Below the pieces are notes generated by a model. It ran no database searches. It was given only the letters and a program-made list of their open reading frames with translations, and was not told the DNA's origin. A DNA stretch of 9,459 nt from Holophagaceae bacterium UBA706 (GTDB lineage: Bacteria; Acidobacteriota; Holophagae; Holophagales; Holophagaceae): NCBI GenBank assembly GCA_002298155.1, contig DBME01000008.1, positions 420-9,878 of the forward strand, given 5' to 3'. The translations under genes were made by a program, and so were the position numbers. Positions 1 through 7,534 of this stretch are shown here, piece by piece (position 1 is the first letter of the stretch; each line of letters begins with the position of its first letter).

Positions 1-3000
1 CGGCGACTGCAAGGACAAGGCCTGCCTCGTGGCCTCGCTCCTGGAGGCCCTGGGCATCGAGGCCAAGCTCGCCCTTCTGCGGTCCACACCCATCGAAGGG
101 GTGGACTTCGAAATGCCCGGCCTGAGCCTGTTCGATCACGTCATCGTCTACCTGCCCGGCAAGGAACCCCTCTGGATCGACGCCACCGCGCGTCAGGCCC
201 GGGCCGGGCTCCTGCCCACCCCGGACCAGGGAAAGCTGGCCCTGGTGGTGGCGAGGGGCAGCCGGAACCTGCTGCGCACCCCCGAGACCCCCGCCGAAGC
301 CAACGTCACCCTTCGCACCTGCGATGTGATCCTGGCCGACGAGGGCCCCGGACGCATCACCGATACGGTCGACGTCTCGGGCCCCGGGGAGCTCATGTGG
401 CGCTCGGGCTACGGCTCCGCCGACCCCACCAAGCTCAGGGAATTCCTCGCCACCCACGCCGCCCAGACGTACAAAGGCGAAGGGATCGAGGCCGTGGAAC
501 TGCGGGACCCCGACGACCTCGCCCGGCCCTTCCAGCTGCGCTACGACATCCTGAAGGCCGGGGTGGCCTTCACGGCCACCCGGGACGCTTCGGTCTCCAT
601 GAACCCCGCCACGCTGGTCAACGCCTTCGAGACGATCCTCCAGGGAGGGGAGAAACCCCAGGGGACGCGCCGCACGGACCTCGTCATCCCCGAACCGTAC
701 GTCCTGGAGAACCGCTGGATCCTCCACCCCCCCGTGGGCTACGCCTGCGAAGGGCTGCCCGAGAACCGCACCTTCACCTTCGGTTCGTCCACCCTCACCT
801 ATGCCTTCGCGGGCCGCCCCGACGGGGCCGTGGAGGCGACCTTCCGCTTCACCTGCTCCCAGCGGCGCTGGACGGCGGCCCAGGTGACCGAAGCCCGCAA
901 GGCCCTGGCGACCTTCCGCACCGGCAAGGTGCCCGCCGTGGTCTTCCAGCACAAGGGCGAGGACCTGCTGTCGGCGGGGAAGACCCCCGAGGCCCTGGCG
1001 GAATTCCGCCGCCTCATGGACCTGCAGAAGGGCCAGCCCGGCCCCTACCTGCGCTTGGCCCGGGCCCAGCTGGCCGCGGGGCTGGGGGACAGCGCCCGGG
1101 CCTCGGCCCAGCGCGCGGTGGAGCTCAAGCCGGATGCCGCGTTCTCCCATGCCACCCTCGCTTGGATCCTGCAGCACGATCCCATGGGACGGCGCTTCAA
1201 GCCCGGCTGGGACCGCGCGGGGAGCGTGAAGGCCTACCGCGAGGCCATCCGCCTGGAACCCGAGGCCCGGCACCACCGGTACAACCTCGCCGTGCTCCTG
1301 GAGCACGACGAGAACGGCATCCGCTACCTCTCCGGCGACCTCAAGGAGGCCATGGACATCTATCGCGCCCTGGACGCCAAGGAGAAGAACGAGACCATCG
1401 AGGAGAACCTCGTGGCCTGCCTGGCCAAGACCGGCCAGCTGGAGGAGGCCATGGAACTCGTGCGGCCCCGCCAGGGCGCGGCCCGCTGGGATGCGTGGTA
1501 CATCGCCCTGAACGTGCGCCTCAAAGGCATCCAGCCCGCCCTGGCCCAGGCCACCCAGGATCTCCAGGACGCCGCGGTCCGGCGCCAGGCGCTGCGCACC
1601 GCCGGGGACTGGCTCGTGCAGATGCGCCAGTACGCCGACGCCTCGACCCTCCTGAGGGAGGGGGCTCCGGGCGCGGAGCAGGTGACCCAGATCCTGGGCC
1701 AGGCCGAGAACATCGCCCGCATCCACCCCGCCGACACCTCCCGGCTCACCACCAGGGACCCCAAGTCCACGGTGCTGCTCTTCTTCAGCCTGGTCTTCGA
1801 CGTGCACCCCGACATGAAGAAGCTGCGCGGCCTTCTGGAGGACGGCATGAGCCGGTCCGCCACCGACGAGGAGCTCCTGGCGCCACGCAACATGCTCATG
1901 TCCCTCATGGGCGCGCGGGGCATCCCCGCCGAGGGGCTCCGGGACTCGCTCCTGTCCTTCGCCGAGGTCTCCGTGGATGGCACCGACGCCAAGGGCTACC
2001 TGGCCCAGGCCCAGTGCCTGACGGGCAGGATGTCCCTGTTCCTGATAAGGGAGAAGGACGGCTACCGCATCGCCGGCCTGCAGGGCAACTGGCAGGACAT
2101 GGCCCACATGGCCCGGGAGCTCCTGGCCCGGGGCGACCTCAAGAGCGCCGCCGTCTGGCTCGAGCGGGCCCAGGACCAGATGCCCTGGAAGATGGGCGGA
2201 GGCGACATCCATTCCGGCCATCCCGTGTTCCGCCTCTGGGTGCGCACCCATCCCGGCGGCCTCCAGGACGCCAGCGTCGCCACGGCGGCCCTCCTGGCCT
2301 ACAACGATCCCGACGCCTCGACCATGGCCACCCTGCGCGCCGCCTTCGACCGGTCCAAGGATGGGTTCCAGCGCTACGCCATCGCCCAGGCCCTGCTCAG
2401 CGGCATGGTCCGCAGGGGCGAGTTCAGGGATTTCGACCTGATCATGAACGGATTCCGGGCCGCCAGCCCCGACACCCTCTCCCTGGCCTGGGCGCGCGCC
2501 TTCGCCCTGGAGGGCGCGGGACGGTGGGAGGAGCTCCTGGAATCCGCCACGCGCTCGCTCCGCGCCCATCAAGGAGACAACTCGTTCATCAAGGCCCGCC
2601 TCCTGGCCATGCTCCACCTCGGCCGCTACAAGGAGGCCGAGACCCTGCTCCTGGGGGACGACGTGCGCACGCGCCTCACCCCGGACGATGCCATCCAGGT
2701 GGCCTGGACCCTGGCGGAGGAAGGCCGGGCCAATGACCGCACGGTGGACCTGGCACGCAAGGGTCCCGCGGATTCCCCCACCGCCCAGCGGGTGCTGGCC
2801 CTGGTCCTGGCCGACCGGGGGCGCACCCTGGAGGCCCGGGAGACCCTGCAGAAGGCCATGACCCTGGCCTGGGCCGAAAGGCCCACCCGGGAGGACTGGT
2901 ACGTCTACGGGCGCATCGCCGAGAAGCTGGGCGACGCGGCCGAAGCCCGGGTCTGCTACCAGCGCGTGGTGGACGGCACGGACCGGCCCTCCATGGCCAT

Positions 3001-3055
3001 GGCCGACTGCGTCCAGCGCGCCGCCGCCCGGCTCCGAAAGCTCGGAAAAGCCTGA
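1..3055 (+). CDS. Transglutaminase-like / TPR repeat protein, 5'-truncated by the window edge
   Basis: The reading frame is open from base 2 to a TGA at 3053-3055 (about 1017 residues); the true start lies before the window. The first residues read GDCKDKA, the classic active-site cysteine motif of the transglutaminase-like fold. A histidine follows in FDHVIVYL and an aspartate in WIDAT, so a full Cys3-His46-Asp60 triad is visible (numbered from base 2). Next comes a probably beta-rich region to about residue 300. From about residue 315 there are helix pairs with TPR character, for example AGKTPEALAEFRRL, GDSARASAQRAVELKPDA and SVKAYREAIRLEPEA, with clear TPRs again near the C-terminus (GRTLEARETLQKAM, GDAAEARVCYQRVVDG). 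In known families this layout usually follows an N-terminal DUF3857 domain and a signal peptide, which would lie upstream; I cannot see them. The substrate is unknown; a periplasmic or envelope peptidase, amidase or scaffold role is inferred. A GTG at base 29 is inside the catalytic domain and is not a credible start. Confidence 0.85.
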   Translation, partial: GDCKDKACLVASLLEALGIEAKLALLRSTPIEGVDFEMPGLSLFDHVIVYLPGKEPLWIDATARQARAGLLPTPDQGKLALVVARGSRNLLRTPETPAEANVTLRTCDVILADEGPGRITDTVDVSGPGELMWRSGYGSADPTKLREFLATHAAQTYKGEGIEAVELRDPDDLARPFQLRYDILKAGVAFTATRDASVSMNPATLVNAFETILQGGEKPQGTRRTDLVIPEPYVLENRWILHPPVGYACEGLPENRTFTFGSSTLTYAFAGRPDGAVEATFRFTCSQRRWTAAQVTEARKALATFRTGKVPAVVFQHKGEDLLSAGKTPEALAEFRRLMDLQKGQPGPYLRLARAQLAAGLGDSARASAQRAVELKPDAAFSHATLAWILQHDPMGRRFKPGWDRAGSVKAYREAIRLEPEARHHRYNLAVLLEHDENGIRYLSGDLKEAMDIYRALDAKEKNETIEENLVACLAKTGQLEEAMELVRPRQGAARWDAWYIALNVRLKGIQPALAQATQDLQDAAVRRQALRTAGDWLVQMRQYADASTLLREGAPGAEQVTQILGQAENIARIHPADTSRLTTRDPKSTVLLFFSLVFDVHPDMKKLRGLLEDGMSRSATDEELLAPRNMLMSLMGARGIPAEGLRDSLLSFAEVSVDGTDAKGYLAQAQCLTGRMSLFLIREKDGYRIAGLQGNWQDMAHMARELLARGDLKSAAVWLERAQDQMPWKMGGGDIHSGHPVFRLWVRTHPGGLQDASVATAALLAYNDPDASTMATLRAAFDRSKDGFQRYAIAQALLSGMVRRGEFRDFDLIMNGFRAASPDTLSLAWARAFALEGAGRWEELLESATRSLRAHQGDNSFIKARLLAMLHLGRYKEAETLLLGDDVRTRLTPDDAIQVAWTLAEEGRANDRTVDLARKGPADSPTAQRVLALVLADRGRTLEARETLQKAMTLAWAERPTREDWYVYGRIAEKLGDAAEARVCYQRVVDGTDRPSMAMADCVQRAAARLRKLGKA

Positions 3056-3107
3056 CCTTCTGGGCGGCGAGGGGATTATGCTGATCGGATCCCCGAGCGG
3101 AGTCCCT

Positions 3108-4274
3108 ATGGAAAGCCCTGCTCTTGAAGAACTTCGCAAATTCGTGGCCCCGGAGTTCATCTTCGGAAGGGACGCGCGCAAGCTGGTGGCGCGCTATGCC
3201 CGCAAGCTTGGCGGCAAGCGCATCTTCCTGGTGTCCGATCCCGGCGTGCACGCCGCGGGGTGGGCCCAGGAGGCCCTGGACCTGCTGGTGGCCGAGGGCC
3301 TGATCGTGACGTTGTTCCTGGGCGTCTCGCCCAACCCCCGGGACGGGGAGGTCATGGAGGGGGCCGCCGCCTTCCGGGAGAGCGGCAGCGACCTGGTCGT
3401 CGCCGTGGGAGGCGGCAGCGCCATGGACTGCGCCAAGGGCATCGGCATCGTGGCCCAGAACCGCGGCTCCATCCTGGACTACGAGGGCGTGGACCAGGTG
3501 CCCGAGCCCATGCCGCCCCTCATCTGCATCCCCACCACCGGCGGCACGTCGGCCGACGTCTCGCAGTTCGCCATCATCAACAACACCTCCGAGAAGGTGA
3601 AGATCGCCATCATCAGCAAGGCCGTGGTGCCCGACGTGGCCCTCATCGACCCCTGCACGCTGGTCACCATGAGCCCCTACCTCACGGCCTGCACGGGCAT
3701 CGACGCGCTGGTGCACGCCATCGAGGCCTTCGTGTCCAACGCCCAGTCCCCCATCACCGACCTCCACGCCCTGGAGGCCATCCGCCTGATATCCGACAAT
3801 CTCCGGGCCAGCGTCGCCGCGCCCGGCGACCTGGAACTCCGGGGCCGGATCATGCTCGCGAGCCTCCAGGCCGGGCTGGCCTTCTCCAATGCGAGCCTGG
3901 GGTGCGTGCACGCCATGGCCCACAGTCTGGGCGGCTTCCTGGATCTCCCCCATGGGGAGTGCAACGCGCTGATCCTGCCCCATGTCATGGCCTACAACCT
4001 CCCCGCCGCCGGGGACCGCTTCCGGCGCATCGGCGAAGCCATGGGCCTGCCCCTGGACGGGCTGGGTGAGAAGAACTGCGGCCGAGCCCTGGTGGACGGC
4101 GTCCTGGAGCTGCGCAGATCCTGCGGAATCCACGGGGGCCTGGGCGACCGGGGCGTGAAGGCCGCGGACCTGCCGGGGCTAGCCGAGAAGGCCATCGAGG
4201 ACCCCTGCAACGCCACCAATCCCCGGCCGCCCACGCGGGGCGACCTGGAAGCCCTGTACGCCGAGGCCCTGTGA
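3108..4274 (+). CDS. ercA: Iron-containing alcohol dehydrogenase, ErcA-like (probably regulatory)
   Basis: This is a group III metal-dependent alcohol dehydrogenase of 388 residues, the usual family length. The N-terminal NAD(P)-binding half holds GGGSAMD at residues 101-107. The C-terminal helical half retains all four expected metal ligands: Asp199 and His203 in GIDALVHAIE, His268 in VHAMAH, and His282 in LPHGECN. This matches the D/H/H/H pattern of lactaldehyde reductase FucO. The opening ELRKFVAPEFIFG and the TGGTSADVSQF and LAFSNASLG segments resemble, from memory, Pseudomonas ErcA, an ADH-like protein acting in regulation of ethanol oxidation alongside a sensor kinase. The next gene here is such a kinase, overlapping this stop codon. 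I chose the ATG at 3108 because GGAG (3099-3102) sits 5 bases upstream and the protein then begins like its relatives. An in-frame ATG at 3078, with GAGG 5 bases upstream, would add ten residues and cannot be excluded. Enzyme activity is plausible since no ligand is lost; the substrate is unknown. Confidence 0.88.
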   Translation: MESPALEELRKFVAPEFIFGRDARKLVARYARKLGGKRIFLVSDPGVHAAGWAQEALDLLVAEGLIVTLFLGVSPNPRDGEVMEGAAAFRESGSDLVVAVGGGSAMDCAKGIGIVAQNRGSILDYEGVDQVPEPMPPLICIPTTGGTSADVSQFAIINNTSEKVKIAIISKAVVPDVALIDPCTLVTMSPYLTACTGIDALVHAIEAFVSNAQSPITDLHALEAIRLISDNLRASVAAPGDLELRGRIMLASLQAGLAFSNASLGCVHAMAHSLGGFLDLPHGECNALILPHVMAYNLPAAGDRFRRIGEAMGLPLDGLGEKNCGRALVDGVLELRRSCGIHGGLGDRGVKAADLPGLAEKAIEDPCNATNPRPPTRGDLEALYAEAL

Positions 4275-5923
4275 TGCGGCGCAAGCAGGACTGGTCGGAG
4301 ATGCGGGAAGGCATCATCGGACTGGGGGAGGAATCCTCCCGGCGCAGCTTCTACCCCGAGCTCATGGACCGCCTGGCCGAGCTGGAGCGGGCCCAGGCCG
4401 AGATCACCCGCTCCCAGGAGAACCTGTGGACGGTGTTCAACAGCATGAGCGACGCCATGATCATCCACGACCTGGAGGGCCGCATCCTCGAGGTGAACGA
4501 CGCCATGCTGGCCATGTTCGGCCTGGTCCGCGGCATGTGCCGGAACTACACCGTCCTCGACCTCACCGCCGCCCCGGAGGGCCGGGAGGCCACCTGGGCG
4601 CGCCTGGCGGAACTGTGGTCGCGGCCCGGGGATTCCGCCAATACCTCGGAGTGGAAGGTGCGCCGGCCCCTCGCGCCCGAAGAGACCTTCGAAGTGGAAG
4701 TTTCCCTGCGGAGGGGGCGCTGGTACGAGCAGGAGGTCTTCATCGCCGTGCTGCGGGACATATCCGAGCGCAAACGGCTGGAAGCGCGCCTCAACGAGAC
4801 CCAGAAGCTCGAAGCCATGGGCCAGCTCGCCGGGGGCATCGCCCACGACACCAACAACATGCTCGCCGTCATCCTGGGCTGGGTGGACCTGCTGCTGGAG
4901 ACGCCCTTCGACCCCGGGGAATTCCCCTCCCATCTGAACCGCATCCGCAAAGCGGCCCTCAATTCCACGGAGCTGATCCGCCAGCTGCTGGCCTTCGCGC
5001 GGCGGCAGCCCATCCAGCCGGTGGTGGCCGACCTGAACCTGCTGGTGGACGGGACGCAGCGGATGCTGGGCCGGCTCATCGGCGAACAGTACGCCCTGCG
5101 GTGGCGGCCCGCCCAGGGGCTCTGGCCCGTGCGCATGGACCCCACCCAGGTGGACCAGATCCTCACCAACCTGCTGCTCAACGCCCGGGACGCGGTACGG
5201 CCCGGGGACACCATCACCATCGAGACGGCCAACCTGAGCGTGGACGCGGTCTACGCCCAGGCCCACCCGGACGCCGCCGAAGGGGACTACACCGTCCTGG
5301 TGGTGAGCGACACGGGCCAGGGCATGCCGCCGGAGGTGGTCGAGAAGATCTTCGAGCCCTTCTTCACCACCAAGGCCATGGGCCGGGGCACCGGGCTGGG
5401 GCTGGCCACGGTGTACGGCATCGTGCGCCAGAACCACGGCTTCATCACGGTCTACAGCGTTCCCGGCAAGGGGACGTCCTTCCGGGTGCATTTCCCCCGA
5501 TTCCTGGACGAGGGCGCCGCCACCGAAGCCGCCGCCGAGGCCCGCGCCCCCGTGGGCACCGAGACCATCCTGCTGGTGGAGGACGAGGAATCCCTGCTGG
5601 AACTGGGCCGGAACCTCCTGGAGTCCGCCGGCTACCGCGTGGCGCCCATGGCGCACCCCCTGGAGGCCCTGCGCTGGGCGGAGGAAGGCGGCCACTTCGA
5701 CCTGCTGGCCACCGACCTGGTGATGCCGGGCATGAACGGACGCGAACTCCACGACAAGCTGAGCGCAAAGCGCCCGGGGCTGAAGACCCTCTTCCTGTCA
5801 GGCTACCCCGCCGGGGCCATCGACCTGGACCGGTTGCCCGGGGAGGGCTGCGGGTTCCTGCAGAAGCCCTTCACCCGTACCGGCCTCCTCCAAGCCGTGC
5901 GCAGGGTGCTGGACCGGGCCTGA
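4274..5923 (+). CDS. Soluble PAS sensor histidine kinase with C-terminal receiver domain
   Basis: A hybrid sensor kinase of 549 residues with no membrane segment, so cytosolic. Residues 15-30 form [16 protein letters not shown], a segment I recall from kinases of this kind. A short coiled coil follows (about 30-50), then a PAS domain (about 50-165, ending [10 protein letters not shown]). The HisKA domain has the phospho-accepting His191 in [11 protein letters not shown]. The ATPase domain shows an N-box ([10 protein letters not shown], Asn303), G1 (DTGQG, Asp346), the F-box (FEPFFTTK) and G2 (GRGTGLGLA, 370-378). The receiver (about 430-545) has acidic Glu436/Asp437, phospho-acceptor Asp481 ([11 protein letters not shown]), Ser509 and Lys531 (QKPF). 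All catalytic residues are present. There is no DNA-binding output and no partner regulator in the window, so the target is unknown. The ATG overlaps the dehydrogenase stop (TGATG), with GAGG at 4263-4266, pointing to coupled translation; a GTG one codon earlier is the alternative. PAS domains can bind haem, flavin or small ligands; nothing here identifies one. Confidence 0.93.
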   Translation: MRRKQDWSEMREGIIGLGEESSRRSFYPELMDRLAELERAQAEITRSQENLWTVFNSMSDAMIIHDLEGRILEVNDAMLAMFGLVRGMCRNYTVLDLTAAPEGREATWARLAELWSRPGDSANTSEWKVRRPLAPEETFEVEVSLRRGRWYEQEVFIAVLRDISERKRLEARLNETQKLEAMGQLAGGIAHDTNNMLAVILGWVDLLLETPFDPGEFPSHLNRIRKAALNSTELIRQLLAFARRQPIQPVVADLNLLVDGTQRMLGRLIGEQYALRWRPAQGLWPVRMDPTQVDQILTNLLLNARDAVRPGDTITIETANLSVDAVYAQAHPDAAEGDYTVLVVSDTGQGMPPEVVEKIFEPFFTTKAMGRGTGLGLATVYGIVRQNHGFITVYSVPGKGTSFRVHFPRFLDEGAATEAAAEARAPVGTETILLVEDEESLLELGRNLLESAGYRVAPMAHPLEALRWAEEGGHFDLLATDLVMPGMNGRELHDKLSAKRPGLKTLFLSGYPAGAIDLDRLPGEGCGFLQKPFTRTGLLQAVRRVLDRA

Positions 5924-5980
5924 TCTGGCCTACACCGAACCTTTCAAGCCAAAGGCCCCCGATCTCTCCAGGCGAAGGCA

Positions 5981-6034
5981 TAACGCTTGGTAATGCACTC
6001 TTTATCCCCTAGATCCCATTCATCAGCGGCCAAA
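5981..6034 (+). repeat. Inverted repeat, left arm
   Basis: This arm pairs with 6116-6169. Bases 6000-6034 match the other arm perfectly over 35 bp (core begins CTTTATCCCCTAGATCCC). The outer part continues as TAA-GC-TGGT-ATGCA with five mismatches, one of them a G:T wobble in RNA. Confidence 0.95.
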
Positions 6035-6115
6035 CTTTTAGTCTGGGATGCCTCGGCGCAAGGTGGGCAGTCCACCTGGGTTCCAACCACGGCTCCGTCG
6101 AATCTTCAGGTTGTT

Positions 6116-6169
6116 TTTGGCCGCTGATGAATGGGATCTAGGGGATAAAGTATGCATCACCAGGCCTTA
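6116..6169 (-). repeat. Inverted repeat, right arm
   Basis: This is the reverse complement of 5981-6034. The perfect core is 6116-6150 (begins TTTGGCCGCTGATGAATGGG). The outer ATGCATCACCAGGC-TTA portion pairs imperfectly with the left arm. It ends 24 bp from the pilT stop codon. Confidence 0.95.
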
Positions 6170-6193
6170 CCCCCCTGAGAGAATACGGAGGGT

Positions 6194-7438
6194 CTAACGC
6201 GCCAGGGTGATCTTGATGTCCCCCGGCGGGGGCTCGGGCGGCTTGGTGCCCGGGCGGCCGGGTTCGGGGCGAGGGGGCGTGGAGGCGTTGCCGCTGGCTT
6301 CCCGGCCCATGCCCTGGCTGATGGACATGCCCCGGTCCATGTTGGAGCGGGACATTTCGCTGGTGGACGCGATGCCCTCCAGCTTGAGCTTGAACTCGCC
6401 GACGTTGGTGGCGCGCTTGAGGGCCTCCTCGACAGTGATGAGCCCTTCCTGCAGGAGGAAGTAGAGGCTCTGGTCGAAGGTCTGCATGCCGTACTGGGAG
6501 GTGCCCTGGGCGATGACGTCCTTGAGCCCCTTGGTCTTGTCCTTGTCCTCGATGCAGGCCTTGACCGTCTCGGTGGCGATGAGCACCTCCACGGCGGGCA
6601 CCCGGCCTTGCCCATCGGCCCGGGGGACCAGGCGCTGGGAGACGACGGCCTTGAGCACCTGGCTCAGCTGGATGCGGATCTGCTTCTGATGGTGGGGCGG
6701 GAACACCGAGATGACCCGGTTGATGGTCTCGGAGGCGTCCAGGGTGTGCAAGGTGGAGAACACCAGGTGGCCGGTCTCGGCGGCGTGGATGGCCGTTTCG
6801 ATGGTCTCGTAGTCGCGCATTTCGCCCACGAGGATGACGTCCGGGTCCTGGCGGAGGGCGGCGCGGAGGGCCGTGGCGAAGCTCTTGCAGTCCGCCTCCA
6901 CCTCCCGCTGGTTGATGATCGAGAGGTTGTCCCGGTGCAGGTATTCGATGGGGTCCTCGATGGTGAGAATATGCTCACTTCGCGTGGCGTTGATGAGGTC
7001 GATCATGGCCGCCAGGGTCGTGGACTTGCCCGAACCGGTGGTGCCGGTGACCAGGACCAGGCCGCGCTGCTCCTCGCAGATCTTCGAGAGGGCCCGGGGC
7101 AGCATCAGGTCCTCGATGGAGAAGATGCGCCGGGGGATGACCCGGAGCACCATGCCCACCGTGCCCCGCTGGTTGAAGATGTTGCACCGGAACCGGCCCA
7201 GGGCCGGAACCGAATAGGCGAGGTCAATGTCCATATTTTCTTTGAACTTCGCCTTCTGCCGGTCCGTTGCCATGATGGAGTAGGCCATGGCGATGGTGTC
7301 CTCCTGGACCAGCTTTTTGAACTGGGTCAGAGGTGCCAGACGACCCTTGACCCGGGCGATGGGGTAGTTCCCCACCTTCAGGTGCAGGTCGGACCCGCCC
7401 AGATCGACGATGGTGGTAAGCAGTTCGTTGATATGCAT
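6194..7438 (-). CDS. pilT: Type IV pilus retraction ATPase PilT
   Basis: A hexameric AAA-type motor of the secretion ATPase superfamily that depolymerises type IV pili at the inner membrane base, driving twitching and surface sensing. Of 414 residues, the N-terminal PAS-like domain begins MHINELL and holds GGSDLHLKVG (14-23). Walker A is GTTGSGKST (132-140), the Asp box is IEDPIEY (160-166), Walker B is VILVGEMRD (201-209), and the His box is AAETGHLVFSTLHT (219-232). The C-terminal GTSQYGMQTFDQS (312-324) is typical of the PilT subtype I associate with Geobacter and acidobacteria. The AIRNLIRE-type motif of classical PilT is not evident; VKACIEDKDKTKGLKDVI occupies that place. Residues about 357-414 are a Ser/Gly then Pro-rich extension (TPPRPEPGRPG, PPEPPPG) beyond the usual end. 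I chose the ATG at 7438, with GGAG 6 bases upstream (7445-7448). A TTG at 7471 adds 11 residues and has a weaker site. No other pil genes are in the window, so it is an orphan locus here, divergent from typA. Confidence 0.95.
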   Translation of the reverse strand: MHINELLTTIVDLGGSDLHLKVGNYPIARVKGRLAPLTQFKKLVQEDTIAMAYSIMATDRQKAKFKENMDIDLAYSVPALGRFRCNIFNQRGTVGMVLRVIPRRIFSIEDLMLPRALSKICEEQRGLVLVTGTTGSGKSTTLAAMIDLINATRSEHILTIEDPIEYLHRDNLSIINQREVEADCKSFATALRAALRQDPDVILVGEMRDYETIETAIHAAETGHLVFSTLHTLDASETINRVISVFPPHHQKQIRIQLSQVLKAVVSQRLVPRADGQGRVPAVEVLIATETVKACIEDKDKTKGLKDVIAQGTSQYGMQTFDQSLYFLLQEGLITVEEALKRATNVGEFKLKLEGIASTSEMSRSNMDRGMSISQGMGREASGNASTPPRPEPGRPGTKPPEPPPGDIKITLAR

Positions 7439-7534
7439 AACCAGCTCCGCTCGTTCCGACAGGTTCCCCAAGGACGATTTCCGACCATCTTAGTCCTTCC
7501 GGGCAAATCTGCGATGGGTGAATTGACACTTGCC

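Larger units (their letters stand above)
5981..6169. mobile_element. Candidate MITE-like element: long inverted repeats around an 81-bp centre, no transposase
   Basis: Two arms of 54 bp, pairing at 49 of 54 positions, enclose 81 bp (6035-6115). The perfect 35-bp core is about 49% GC, well below the neighbouring genes, suggesting foreign origin. The whole unit is 189 bp and encodes no transposase. TA lies at both outer ends (5981-5982 and 6168-6169), compatible with a Tc1/mariner/IS630-type target duplication. However, ATGCA also occurs just outside both core arms (5993-5997 and 6152-6156), so the boundaries are uncertain. The centre can form small hairpins: AGGTGG/CCACCT (6061-6066 with 6072-6077) and ACGG/CCGT (6089-6092 with 6095-6098). 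It lies between convergent genes, where an insertion does little harm and where a hairpin transcribed from either side could stop or protect mRNA. Alternatives are a structured RNA, a two-way terminator, or a protein-bound palindrome. I do not recognise the family. Confidence 0.45.

Noticed and set aside
397..2736. 779-codon plus-strand open frame overlapping the TPR gene
   Set aside because: It is an out-of-frame shadow full of Pro, Gly and Arg; the other frame carries the catalytic triad and TPR patterns.
2676..4133. Long minus-strand open frame opposite the dehydrogenase and TPR genes
   Set aside because: It is rich in His, Gly, Asp and Val with no recognisable domain, and it mirrors real genes in GC-rich DNA where antisense stops are rare.
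3992..5752. 586-codon minus-strand open frame opposite the kinase
   Set aside because: It is an antisense shadow of the kinase; composition is repetitive ([17 protein letters not shown]) and no motifs are seen, whereas the plus strand encodes a complete kinase.
5940..5955. CCTTT/AAAGG hairpin after the kinase as an intrinsic terminator
   Set aside because: The stem is only 5 bp and is followed by C-rich sequence without a T-tract.
5981..6169. Integron attC site or tRNA-like element in the inverted repeat
   Set aside because: The ends lack the RYYYAAC/GTTRRRY core pair of attC, and the GGTTCCAACC in the centre is not a proper T-arm and lacks the rest of a tRNA.
7439..7471. TTG start adding 11 residues to PilT
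   Set aside because: It has a rare start codon and only a weak GGAA ahead; the ATG at 7438 has GGAG 6 bases upstream and gives the typical PilT opening.
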